Shown here piece after piece: positions 50,377 through 59,829 of a stretch of 64,000 bases of DNA (its first letter is position 1; every line of letters starts with the position of its first letter). The notes beneath the pieces are model-generated. The model did no database searches. It saw only the letters and a program-made list of their open reading frames with translations, and was not told the origin of the DNA. The position numbers were made by a program, and so were the translations under genes. The DNA comes from Picocystis sp. L7 (taxonomy: Eukaryota > Chlorophyta > Picocystophyceae > Picocystales > Picocystaceae), in the NCBI GenBank assembly GCA_020975725.1, contig QXJR01000014.1, positions 124,001-188,000 on the forward strand, in the 5' to 3' direction.

Positions 50377-52058
50377 GGCACAAGAACGGGATTGTGAAGC
50401 GAGCGTGGAACACGAACACATTTCATGGATTTCAGCAAGTGGCATTTTCGGCCGTGATGCCGGAATGCCTTCTCCGGATTCAACGGTGGCCAAACGAAGG
50501 ATTTGCGTTTGGTGTTTGTTGGCGGTGTCACGGTCACAAAAACATCGGCATCCACATATGTTCACGTTTTGAAAGGAGAGACACCACTACACATATTCGT
50601 TGGTACCACCCACTTTCTCAAGCTTTCCAAACGGACGATCTAGGACACCTTAGCGAGGGCAAAAGTATAATTGAGTTTGAAACGAAAACGTGGGGCATCG
50701 ACCATCCCATGGGAAATCGGAGGTCTAACCTTCACTATAAATGTTGGACGTTGCCATGATCCAAGTGTAGAGGCGGAAGGCAAAAGCTCAATTGTGAACG
50801 GGGTGGTGTTGGATTGACTAAAACAGTACTTGTCCAAGACGAGGTACGCCCCCCCCCCCCTTTGATCTCGACGAGCTTGGGCTGAATGAGGCGACCTCCA
50901 TCGGTTGACCACCTTACACTCGAGCGAACTTCCTGGGAGACAATCCAAGGTATTGCTAGTCAACAATGGAGTGTACGTAAACTACTACAAAAGCAAAGGA
51001 ATACACGCGCGCAACAAGGGATTTTCTCCATTTTTTTTTTAAATATGTGCAATTGGCCCATTGTCCTATCGAAAGTTCGAAGCTCCAACTAGAACTGTTC
51101 CAAACAAAGTCAAGGCAACAATGAATGCCACAAATATCGCTACGGCACATGCTCGTAGTAGTTGGAGGTTAACTATCGTTGGCCCATTGACTGCGCACGA
51201 ATCAATGTAGGCATGGCCAATGGGAATTTTGGATGCCACGATTCTCAAGAGACGTGGCTCTTCAATCCGTATCAGCAGCACTGCCCCTCCATGGGTAGGC
51301 CCTTCATTAAAAATGTAAATTACACGACACGAGCAAAATTCACCATTACCAACAATGTTTCCTGTGAAGCAAACACGACGATGACTGAGTTGATGGTTCT
51401 GCTCTTGCCTGTACGCCGCTTGCGAGTTGTCTTCATACCGCACATAGCAAGTCTAGCAGTTCCAATGCTCGATGAAGGGTTTCAATTGCCATTGCCTCGC
51501 CAAACAAGGTAGAGATATGAAAAGTGCAGGCCTCTTGTGGGATGAGGTTGTGTATCATGCATTGTAAAATTTTGATGGACTGAATGGTCTATCCGCTACT
51601 ACGTCCAATGGCTCATTCACGCTCCTGATCGACGAGACAGTGACCTGGGCTTGGAACCTCGGCAATGCCACAGCTCCAGAGATGTGCAGACGTATCGATC
51701 GTTTGCAACACACCCTCTCCGTTTCTCTGCAGGTACCAACCATTTTTGATGCTACAACCATGCACACACTATGGCAGAGGTGGTATTTAAGCACCTCAAC
51801 AAAGTGAATATCAGGGGCCTTTGGTACCACTGGTGTGCCAATCCACCAGCTGCACGAGCGTGCACATACACTATTCGTTGGGTTGCACATGCAATGGAAG
51901 GTGAAACCATGATGGATTAAAAACCTACCTCCCTGTCCAACAGCATCCCCTCCGTCGATGGTAAACTTCAACCTATCGAAGGAGAAATTCCCCCACAGAT
52001 AATAAGCACTTTTTACCGCACATGAACATCAGGGCAGCACATCGGTTTGCACGTTTCA
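50377..52058. other. AT-richer island of unknown origin
   Basis: About 1.65 kb between CTR9 and TFIIA has lower GC than the neighbouring genes and only short frames (50367-50759 plus, 51162-51512 plus, 51555-51971 minus). None resembles a known protein. It has the look of an old insertion, similar in base composition to the centre of the fold-back element, but I see no terminal repeats or target duplication. A run of T/A lies near 51030-51045. Confidence 0.4.
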
Positions 52059-53024
52059 TCATGACCAATCGAAATCACCAGTAGCGGTTGAGAAAAGATA
52101 ATCACGGCCCATGATGTTCATCACCCCTTCGCGCAGGCTGCACTTGTATTTGTTCTTTGACCGATGCACACGATCGAACTGCGCGAGCGTGAGGTTGTTG
52201 GTTTCTGGTTCGGCTTCCTCCTCGCTGCTGGTCAGGCTTTCCCCATCGTCATCGCTATCATCAGCACTTTTTCCCTCGTCGCTGCGGTACCGATCTTCCT
52301 GGGTCTCGACCTTCACTTGTTTCCTGCTCGATCCCTCTCCGATATCTCCATCTGCGGTTCTCTTCCCACCGCCCTTTTGTTGTTCACATCCAGACCCATC
52401 TCGATGGGTTACGGTGTTGCCTAGCGGAGGAAGCGCATTTTTCGGCACACCTACGTTGCCTTGCGTTTCCCTGCGAGCGTATCACGACGATGGAGGGGAC
52501 ATCCGTATGTCAGCACGCTCCGGTGTTCTGGGTCAAGCATTCGATCATGCTTCGCGCCATTGCAAGGTCAAGCTGGAACTTTTCCTGGCAACCTTGCGAC
52601 GGCATTCCGACTTGTTCGCTGCGTTTCGCGCGGGTCGTGTCCAGCCCTGGCTTTGGTTTTCGGAGGCTGTCGTCTATCGCGTGTTCACGTACCCTTTCAC
52701 GTGCTCGATCACTTCTTTCTTGGGCACTCCGAACGCTTCACCCAACGCTCCCGACTGCATGAGTTTCGTCTCCCAGAGCGTCTGCAGTTCGAGCAGCGTC
52801 GATCTTTTCGCCTGGTCCGTCAGCCTCGGTCTTTCTTCGGTGCGATTCCTTCGCTTCCTTTTCCATTTTCTTCCTTTCCCGTCCACCGTTCGTTTCCATC
52901 GACGCTTTCTTCGCGTCCTGGGCACGTACTCGTCGATCCCTTCCTCTTGGAAGTCGAGGCGGACGTGTCCGATCACGTCGTCCACCACCCCGCGGTAGGC
53001 TTGCATCACGTGCATCTGGCTCAT
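52059..53024 (-). CDS. TOA1: TFIIA large subunit (alpha/beta, TOA1), three exons
   Basis: This general transcription factor stabilises TBP on the TATA box. Exons: 53024-52926, 52811-52693 and 52470-52059; introns are 114 and 222 bases, each with CTGAC near its 3' end. The product is 209 residues. The N-terminal helical domain is rebuilt across the first junction: YRGVVDDVIGHVRLDFQEEG, then LLELQTLWETKLMQSGAL. The C-terminal beta-barrel is unmistakable: NNLTLAQFDRVHRSKNKYKC and GVMNIMGRDYLFSTATGDF, preceded by the usual acidic run (SDDSDDDGESLTSSEEEAEP). The linker between them is short, which makes the protein smaller than yeast (286) or human (376). Intron 1 is in-frame and stop-free. The second junction phase fits but is supported only by frame and consensus. 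Confidence 0.88.
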
Positions 53025-53395
53025 CTTCCAGGTTGTCCTTCGATCCCTTTCCTCGCTCGCTTCCTCTCTCGAAGTGGATTCGTGCCAGGTCGATGGACGA
53101 TGGACGATGGAATGGAATGGAAATGCGGGATGGCTTCCCAAGACCGACTGGAACCCACCCGACCCAGGCCGGACCCCTCCTCCGCACCGAACGGGACTCC
53201 CACGCCCTTCGTCAGGGAAAGAGGAGGGAGAAAACCGGGGAAGCGATGCGGGACCGACGAGGAGGGTTGGGGGAAGGACCGCGGTCCCTGCGGTCCATGA
53301 ACGGTCCTCCAACGGTCCCTGGAGGCAGGCAGGGACACGAGGGGGGGGGGTGCGACTGGGAGAGAAGGCGACGGCGGACGAAGACAGGCGGCGAA

Positions 53396-54334
53396 ATGGC
53401 GCGCCTCTCGCCGCTGCACCGGCGAGAAAACGCGCACGAAAGCGGGTGCTGGAGCGTGTGCTGGGCATCGGAAGACAGGTGCGTGCTCAGCGGCTCCATG
53501 GACGAAACGGTCAAGCAATGGACCGTGGAGGAACCAGGACGGCTCGAGGAAACGTACACCTATCCGGAACACTCGCTCGGGGTCGTCGCCGTCGCGAGTG
53601 CACCGGGAGGGAACGTGGTGGCCTCCAGCTCTTTGGACAGTTCCATACGCGTGTGGAACGTGGAGAAATTCGAGACCTACGCCGTGCTGGCCAACATGCC
53701 GTCGGAGACCTGGAGCATCCAGTTCTCTCCCGATGCACATAGCAAGGTTGTGGCAGCGGCGAGCGGAAGCCTCAGCGGGGTGAGCATGTGGAATTACGAG
53801 AGCGGAGAGAAAATCTGCAGCATGCAAATGCCGCCTGTCAAAGATGCAAGACACCAGCCCAGAAGATTTGCCCTCTCTGTAGCATTCAGCCCGGATGGGA
53901 AGAGGATTGTCTGCTCGGCCATGGATGGGACCGTGGCCGCTTTCGACGTGGAGACGCAAAAACTCCTCCATATGTACGAGGGACACAAAATGCCCGTTCG
54001 CGGACTTGGATTCCTGCCCGATGGTGCAACCCTCTTCACCGCATCGGACGATGCGCAGATCCATATGTATGATAGCGGCAACGGGAACTTGATCGACACG
54101 CTGTCGGGGCACGAATCGTGGGCGTTGAGCCTGTCCGTGCATCCAGACGGTGAGTACCTAGCATCGGGATCCAGCGATAGGTCAATAAAGCTCTGGGACG
54201 TTCGGAGCAGGAGTTGTGTCCAGACAATTATGGAACACAAGGATCAGGTGTGGGGTATTCAGTTCAGCAAGGGAGGGAAGCATTTGGCATCCGTATCGGA
54301 CGATAAAAGCATAGGACTTTATTCATTCCAGTAG
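53396..54334 (+). CDS. WDR61: WDR61/SKI8, WD40 protein
   Basis: This WD40 beta-propeller of 312 residues (human WDR61 has 305) is shared by the PAF1 elongation complex and the SKI exosome-adaptor complex. ATG 53396 opens directly into the propeller (NAHESGCWSVCWASEDR). Repeats are visible as VLSGSMDETVKQW, VASSSLDSSIRVWNV, VCSAMDGTVAAFDV, FTASDDAQIHMYD, LASGSSDRSIKLWDV and LASVSDDKSIGLYSF, about seven blades. The last blade ends at the stop, as in SKI8. The gene diverges from TFIIA over 371 bases and converges with the unknown membrane protein (65 bases). Confidence 0.93.
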   Translation: MARLSPLHRRENAHESGCWSVCWASEDRCVLSGSMDETVKQWTVEEPGRLEETYTYPEHSLGVVAVASAPGGNVVASSSLDSSIRVWNVEKFETYAVLANMPSETWSIQFSPDAHSKVVAAASGSLSGVSMWNYESGEKICSMQMPPVKDARHQPRRFALSVAFSPDGKRIVCSAMDGTVAAFDVETQKLLHMYEGHKMPVRGLGFLPDGATLFTASDDAQIHMYDSGNGNLIDTLSGHESWALSLSVHPDGEYLASGSSDRSIKLWDVRSRSCVQTIMEHKDQVWGIQFSKGGKHLASVSDDKSIGLYSFQ

Positions 54335-54399
54335 TTTTTGTTGACCGATCCTTCACCCACTGCCGCGATTCCTCGTCCCTGCGGTGTACACGTTCGACG

Positions 54400-54879
54400 C
54401 TAGAACTTCCGACGGCTCTCCGTACCCATGACAGCCTCTATGAATTTGGTGATTTCGGCACTGATTCCGGCGACAAAGACGAACCACGACATCCCACAGA
54501 GCCATGTTCCCCACGTTCCTCCGACCCCTTGGCTCTCGCACACGGTGGCCACGTATGCTACTCCAAGAGCAGCCAGGACCACGTCCCAGGAGGCCAGGTT
54601 GAGCCAGATCCCCTTGAGATCTCCACATCCGAGTGCCGAAAGCAGCACTTCTTTTCGGTTCATGGGTATGGGCGAGGAATCCTTGAACCGTTTCTCCAAC
54701 GACCTGTCGGACATGTTCCGGAACTCCTCTGGACCGTTGGGATCCCGCTTCCCTCCTTTCGTCCCTGCACGTGCGCAGGTCCCCTTCCTGTCCCTTCCTA
54801 CCGTCCTGCATCCCCTCCAACGCCTCGTTCCTTCGCGCTGTGGCAGTCGCGAGAGGCGGATCGCGGTCGCTTCCATCAT
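54400..54879 (-). CDS. Small two-span membrane protein, possibly plastid-targeted
   Basis: This 159-residue frame starts at tandem ATGs (54879). Residues 1-55 are rich in Arg, Thr, Ser and Gly and poor in acidic residues (MMEATAIRLSRLPQREGTRR), as in a plastid or mitochondrial transit peptide. The C-terminal half has NRKEVLLSALGCGDLKGIW, then two hydrophobic segments (LASWDVVLAALGVAYVATV and LCGMSWFVFVAGISAEI). I do not recognise the family. A shorter start at 54714 (MSDRSLEKRF) would remove the presequence. The tight packing between WDR61 and V-ATPase E (divergent, 265 bases) supports a real gene. Confidence 0.6.
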   Translation of the reverse strand: MMEATAIRLSRLPQREGTRRWRGCRTVGRDRKGTCARAGTKGGKRDPNGPEEFRNMSDRSLEKRFKDSSPIPMNRKEVLLSALGCGDLKGIWLNLASWDVVLAALGVAYVATVCESQGVGGTWGTWLCGMSWFVFVAGISAEITKFIEAVMGTESRRKF

Positions 54880-55144
54880 CCCAGTGGACTGGACGTGTGC
54901 GAGACCACCCCACCGACTGGGCCTGGGACGTCCCCTTGGGTTCCCCCCCGTCCCCACGACCCGGATAAGCCTTCCGATGGAAAGGGCGAGGAATCCGGGT
55001 TCAACCGACATGGGACCGGGTTCGCCGTTTCGGGAAGGAAGGAGAGGGGGAAGCTGACCCAGGGTTTGGAGCGAGTTGCAGATCGATCCGCGACGTGGAT
55101 CGGAACCGCGCCTTCGCGTGCAGATCGCTTCGGATCCAGGCGCC

Positions 55145-55918
55145 ATGAACGAGGAGGATGTGAAGCGACAGATCCAGCAGATGGTGATGTTCATCCGACA
55201 GGAGGCCGAGGAAAAAGCCAGCGAGATCCGAGTCTCTGCAGAGGAGGACTTCAACATCGAGAAGCTGCAGATGGTGGAAGCCGAGAAGCAGAGGATCAGG
55301 AAGGAATACGAAAGGAAAGAAAGCCAAGTGGAGGTGCAGAAAATGATCGAACTCTCCATGCAGAGGAACGAAGCCAGGCTGAGGGTGCTCGAAGCCCGGC
55401 AGAAGCTGGTGCAGCAGGCGCTGAAAGATGTGGAAAAGAAACTCAAAGAACTGGTCGCAGGACCCAAGTACAGGACGATCCTCAAACAACTCATCGCGCA
55501 AGGTGCCCACAGGATCGAGAAGAGAGAATGCGTGATCCGTTGCCGGGAAGTGGACCTCGACATCGTCAAAGGGCTGCTGGAAGAAGCTAGGGAAGAATAC
55601 AAGAGAGTCTTCGACGAAAGCGAAGCACCCTTGTTAACGGTGGAAGAGAAGTTCTACCTACCACCCCCACCGGTGAAAGATGATTTCGAAGGAAGCTTCT
55701 GCCTTGGGGGTGTGGTTCTGGTTTCCACCGACGGGAAGGTGTCCTGTTCCAACACCCTGGATGAGAGGCTGGAGGTGGCAGCAGAAATGTTCTTGCCAAA
55801 GGTAAGAAAACGCTTGCGAAAGACGATGCGTGGGTGGAGAGAATCGCAATTCGCAATCTGGGTGCCGGGCTGACTTGTGCCGCGATGCTCTTAGATTCGC
55901 AATGCTTTATTTTTCTGA
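55145..55918 (+). CDS. VMA4: V-type H+-ATPase subunit E, two exons
   Basis: This is the peripheral-stalk subunit E of the vacuolar proton ATPase, linking the V1 head to Vo. Exon 1 is 55145-55801, the intron is 55802-55894 (GTAAGA...TCTTAG, CTGAC near 55869), and exon 2 is 55895-55918, only eight codons including the stop, giving 226 residues, the same length as human. The join LPK/IRNALFF restores the conserved C-terminus (PEVRGALFG in animals). The N-terminus is the expected long helix (MNEEDVKRQIQQMVMFIRQE onward), and the C-terminal domain has GGVVLVSTDGKVSCSNTLDERL. This is the one intron in the window placed at the 3' end. Confidence 0.96.
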
Positions 55919-56032
55919 TGTGCATGTGCCGTACCCATCGCCCTGGGAAGGGCATTGATCGGTATATTGCTGCTGGCACAGATTCCTTGCAGCTATTCTT
56001 TCATGCTTGGCGTCGTGCCATCGCAGTTTGCG

Positions 56033-56689
56033 TCACCTAGATGGATCGGGGGTGGGGTTCGTGTCCTGGTCTTTCCGACGAAAGTGTCCTGCGATGGATT
56101 TGGTGACGTAGTGCGACAGGATCCCTAAAGGGCATGCCATGAGGCAGAGCACGAGGGAATGTGCCATGAAGATCCCGTTCCTGATTCCGTCCAAATAAAT
56201 GTGCCTTGCAGTGAAGAGATCGATGAGCACGAAGTGGATCCATACGATGGCCACCTCTTCCTTCCTCGCCAGCATACCAGCGGCTCCTTGTACCGAAAGC
56301 CGGGCGAGCTTTCCGGTGAGAACGCTGGCCAGCTTTTCCATCCCACCGATCGAAGCGACCGTCCACAGGTACAGTCCTGCGAGGGCCACATACGGGACAG
56401 GTGAGGACACGATGGCCTTGGTCACGCGCCACTTGGGCGCCACGAGCATCGTCGCATAGACCGGCAACACGACGACGGTGGCTGCCGAGAACGCCACGTC
56501 TGCGACGGGCAGAGAGGCGCAGGATCGGACCTTCGCGGACCTCGACCTTCTGCACGAGCGCTTTCCCCTCGCCTTGGCACTTGGCGCGACCTGTGTCGAT
56601 CTCGACGTCCACGTTGCCATCATCTTCCGTCCGTCGTCGGTCCAATCGGCTGCGACTCCGGTCTGTTTCGTTCTCGATCCCCTTTCCAT
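56033..56689 (-). CDS. ABA4: ABA4-like protein (DUF4281), neoxanthin synthase family
   Basis: This is a homologue of Arabidopsis ABA DEFICIENT 4, a plastid membrane protein needed to make neoxanthin from violaxanthin. ATG 56689 gives 218 residues. The N-terminal 60 residues are basic and serine/threonine-rich, as in a transit peptide. Four membrane spans follow. Matches to ABA4 include VVLPVYATMLVAPKWRVTK, VAIVWIHFVLIDLFTARH, IYLDGIRNGIF and CPLGILSHYVTKSI. DUF4281 also occurs in algae whose pigments differ from those of plants, so the exact pigment reaction is inference. Its presence is strong evidence for a plastid-bearing organism. It diverges from the NIFK gene. Confidence 0.88.
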   Translation of the reverse strand: MERGSRTKQTGVAADWTDDGRKMMATWTSRSTQVAPSAKARGKRSCRRSRSAKVRSCASLPVADVAFSAATVVVLPVYATMLVAPKWRVTKAIVSSPVPYVALAGLYLWTVASIGGMEKLASVLTGKLARLSVQGAAGMLARKEEVAIVWIHFVLIDLFTARHIYLDGIRNGIFMAHSLVLCLMACPLGILSHYVTKSIAGHFRRKDQDTNPTPDPSR

Positions 56690-57263
56690 GTCCCTTTCAA
56701 ACCCATGGACGATCCCAGGGAAAAGGTCCTCCTCCCCATCCCTCCCCTCCCTCCCCTCCCCGAGGGAGTTTCTTCTCTCCGGGGGGTTCGGGAGATCCCG
56801 CCTGGGTGTGATAGGGGACGTGTGGGAGGGTCCCTTTGGACGTGGGGAAGGCGGATTCGGATGCTATCCAGGCAAGGTCGTCAAGGAAATGGATGGAGAT
56901 GGATCCGTTCCCATCCGTCGTCCCAGACCCTCCACGGTCGCAAACCGATCCCCATCCTCCCGCATCCATGGATCCAAACCCATCCCTCCGGTTCAGACCC
57001 ACCCTTTCCAATCCTCTCATGCCTCGGTGGGACGAACCGAACCGATGGACCCATCCCACCCCGTCCACCGACCCCTGGGTCCTCCGGTTTATGCCTTGAG
57101 TTAACCTCGAGTGAACCCCCAGGGATGGCAGGCGATCGATGGATCCCCTTTCGCCATTTCCACGTGTCGGCGAAGCGGCGGCGGAGCGCTTCCACGCACC
57201 TCCACGATCGCTTGCGTCGCAAAAGGGGAGCAGAAGGGACGGGAAAAGGCACCCCGAGGAAGG
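56690..57263. promoter_or_regulatory. Divergent ABA4-NIFK promoter region
   Basis: 574 bases between divergent starts. Pyrimidine-rich runs lie near 56735-56765 and several CATCC/CCATC clusters near 56890-57000. No gene is recognised, and no specific site stands out. Confidence 0.4.
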
Positions 57264-58886
57264 ATGAAAGCTCAGAGCGACGCGGACGGGATTAAAAAGG
57301 GAAGGAAAGGCGCAGGAAGGACGCGTCGTCGGACGGCACTGAAGCGTGGCGAAACCGTGGAACCGCCGAAGGCTGGACAAGTCATCTACATCGGGCACAT
57401 TCCGCACGGGTTCTACGAGGATCAAATGAGGGAGTACTTCTCCCAGTTCGGGAAGGTCACGCGAATCCGGCTGTCCCGGAACAAAAAGACGGGCAAATCC
57501 AAGCACTACGCCTTCGTGGAGTTCGGGAACGCAGAAGTGGCCGAAATCGCTGCTCAGACCATGAATGGATACATGATGTTCACGCAAAGGCTGGACACAC
57601 ACGTCATGAAAGAAGAAGACCTGCACCCAGAGCTTTTCAAAGGGGCAAACCAAAAATTCAAAGCCCTTCCCAGACAACGGCTGGAGAGAGAGAGGCTCGC
57701 GTTGCCGAAAAGCGCAGAGCAAGCGAAGAAAAATCTGGATCGGCTTCAAGGCAGAGACGAGAAGAGGAGGAGGAAGCTAGAGGAGGCAGGAATCGAGTAC
57801 GAGTTTGAAGGGTTCGTGCCAGCTGCAGCCAAGAGAGCCAAGAAGGACTCCGCGGAAAACGAAACAGCTCTTGCAGGGATGGAGGAGAACGCGCAATCCA
57901 GGAAAGGTGTTTCTGGAAGCAAAGCTAAGGCCAAAGTCGATACTGCACAAGAGGTTGATACCAATGAAATGCCCGCACAGAAAGTGGCACCCTCGAAGGC
58001 CTCTGCCCGGGCGGACAACACATCTGAAATGCCAGGAAATGTTACGCACACTGGAAAGAAGGGTGTGAACCCTCCCAGGGGGACGGTCCTAAAAACTCCA
58101 GCGCGTAAGAAGGCGGAGGCTGTGCTGGCAGAATCCAACAGTACTCCCAAAGCAAGCAGGGTGATCCCGCAGCAAAACGATTTCCAAACACCAGAGGCAA
58201 GGATAACAGCCAAGCGAAGCCCAAAGACCAGGGCTGCCAAGGCTGCAAGGACAGAATCCAACAGTACTCCCAAAGCAAGCAGGGTGATCCCGCAGCAAAA
58301 CGATTTCCAAACACCAGAGGCAAGGATAACAGCCAAGCGAAGCCCAAAGACCAGGGCTGCCAAGGCTGCAAGGACAGAATCCAACAGTACTCCCAAAGCA
58401 AGCCGGACAATCCCGCAGCAAAACGATTTCCAAACACCAGAGGCAAGGATAATAGCCAAGCGAAGCCCGAAGACCAGGGCTGCCAAGGCTGCAAGGGCAG
58501 CAGCAGAAAGTACTCCTGCTGGTAAGGCGACCGTGGACACCCCCGCCACCAAGACCATAGAGACTCCCGCTGCCAGGACGGCGGTAGAGACTCCTGCTCC
58601 TAAAGGATCAACTAGGACCCCCGCTGCCAGGACGGCGGTAGAGACTCCTGCTCCTAAAGGATCAACTAGGACCCCCGCTGCCAAGACGGCCGTAGAGACT
58701 CCTGCTGCTAAAAGATCAACTAGGACCCCTGCTGCCAAAAGGCCGACAGTAGAAGCTCCTCCCAAAATGGTGGCGCAAACACCATCCAAGAAGGCAAGAA
58801 CAGCTTCAGCAACCAAGGCAGTGTCCGGTCGCAAGCCCAGCACATCCCCTTCTGCACGTCGTGTGACCCGGAGCCAAGCCAAGTAA
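57264..58886 (+). CDS. NIFK: NIFK/NOP15-like nucleolar RRM protein with internal repeats
   Basis: This RNA-binding nucleolar protein is related to yeast Nop15 and human NIFK, which act in 60S subunit pre-rRNA processing. ATG 57264 gives 540 residues. The RRM spans about 33-112, with RNP2 VIYIGHIP and RNP1 KHYAFVEF, and DTHVMKEEDLHPELFKG follows as in the family. The C-terminal half is low-complexity: three 41-residue repeats (ESNSTPKASRVIPQQNDF and on; DNA period 123 bases, starting 58131, 58254 and 58377), then shorter repeats of TAVETPAPKGSTRTPAA. The frame upstream of the ATG is open but not family-like. The basic tail may bind RNA. Confidence 0.88.
   Translation: MKAQSDADGIKKGRKGAGRTRRRTALKRGETVEPPKAGQVIYIGHIPHGFYEDQMREYFSQFGKVTRIRLSRNKKTGKSKHYAFVEFGNAEVAEIAAQTMNGYMMFTQRLDTHVMKEEDLHPELFKGANQKFKALPRQRLERERLALPKSAEQAKKNLDRLQGRDEKRRRKLEEAGIEYEFEGFVPAAAKRAKKDSAENETALAGMEENAQSRKGVSGSKAKAKVDTAQEVDTNEMPAQKVAPSKASARADNTSEMPGNVTHTGKKGVNPPRGTVLKTPARKKAEAVLAESNSTPKASRVIPQQNDFQTPEARITAKRSPKTRAAKAARTESNSTPKASRVIPQQNDFQTPEARITAKRSPKTRAAKAARTESNSTPKASRTIPQQNDFQTPEARIIAKRSPKTRAAKAARAAAESTPAGKATVDTPATKTIETPAARTAVETPAPKGSTRTPAARTAVETPAPKGSTRTPAAKTAVETPAAKRSTRTPAAKRPTVEAPPKMVAQTPSKKARTASATKAVSGRKPSTSPSARRVTRSQAK
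58131..58499 (+). repeat. Three 123-bp coding tandem repeats in NIFK
   Basis: Copies begin at 58131, 58254 and 58377. Copies 1 and 2 are almost identical in DNA; copy 3 has a few changes, such as CGGACA for AGGGTG. The period is a multiple of three, so copy number can vary without frame change. Shorter 60-base repeats follow to about 58740. Confidence 0.9.
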
Positions 58887-58960
58887 TAAAGCAATGCGAG
58901 CCAAAAAAGGAAAGGAAACAACTTTATTTCTACGCCACGGCACCTGTCCTCGACACCCGT

Positions 58961-59458
58961 TCACATCGTGTGCACCATCGATTTCAGTTCCGATCTCTTA
59001 TACGGATCTTCTTCCGCCAGCGCTCGTTCCCACAGGACCGCTTTGATGCGTGCCATGGACTTCCTGACCAGGCGTATCCTGTGTGGTTTGGCCATTCGTT
59101 TCCCTTCCGACCTCATCAGCTCCTTCTGGGTATGCAACATGTTCCTCTCCTTCAGGAGGACATACCACAGTTTATGCAGATCGTCGAAGTTCTTGTTTCT
59201 CAGTTCGTTGGCTTTCCAATCTCTCCCTGCGTGCACGCGTCAGCCTCCTGCATCGCGTCTCGCCGCCGCGTTCCGCCTTCGAGCCCGTCTTTCGCACGCA
59301 CCGACGATGACTTCTTCCTCCTTCCCTTCCACGTTGTCGAAGAAATCGTCCAGCCCACGGGTCGGCAGGCTGGTTCCAGCGACGTGTCTCGTCGTGTGGC
59401 ACGTTCCTTCGACCCAGGAGATCCTTCCTGCGCGCAGCAGCTGCGTCAAAGCGCGCAT
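58961..59458 (-). CDS. MRPL47: Mitochondrial ribosomal protein uL29m (MRPL47), two exons
   Basis: This is a large-subunit protein of the mitochondrial ribosome. Exon 1 is 59458-59302, the intron is 59301-59227 (GTGCGT...ACGCAG, CTGAC 13 bases from the acceptor), and exon 2 is 59226-58961, giving 140 residues. The junction [19 protein letters not shown] joins the conserved GLDDFFD box to the uL29 core ([33 protein letters not shown]). The N-terminus [18 protein letters not shown] looks like a mitochondrial presequence. It diverges from RPT6 over 371 bases and converges with NIFK. Confidence 0.93.
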
Positions 59459-59829
59459 CTTTCCAGCGGATCTGCCGACGAATGCGACTCTGCTTGACGC
59501 TTGTGTGGTGGGCTTTCCCCATCCTCGACGCCCGCGATCCCATCGGGTCCCCTCCCCCCGTTCCTGCTCAGCGAATATTTCATGTCCAGCGTGTACCGCC
59601 GAGGCCATAGGAACTCCGGTCCCCACCCTCCTTCCTTGCGAATATTCTCTAGGACGGTGGTTTTCCCACGAGCCCATCGGTTCGATCGGCATTTTCGAGC
59701 GCATTCGAGCACGTGCTTCGCACGCGCGTTCGCGCTCCTCTCTCACCATCTAGCTTCGTTTCGAGGCAGCCGAAGGCAGGAAGAAAGGGTGCACCAGGCG
59801 ATCCGCCGCAGAGGAGACGGATCGGTGCG

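Noticed and set aside
54400-55602. A 400-codon minus-strand frame spanning the unknown membrane protein and V-ATPase E
   Set aside because: The upstream part is antisense to V-ATPase E, which is unambiguous; only the last 159 codons are kept.
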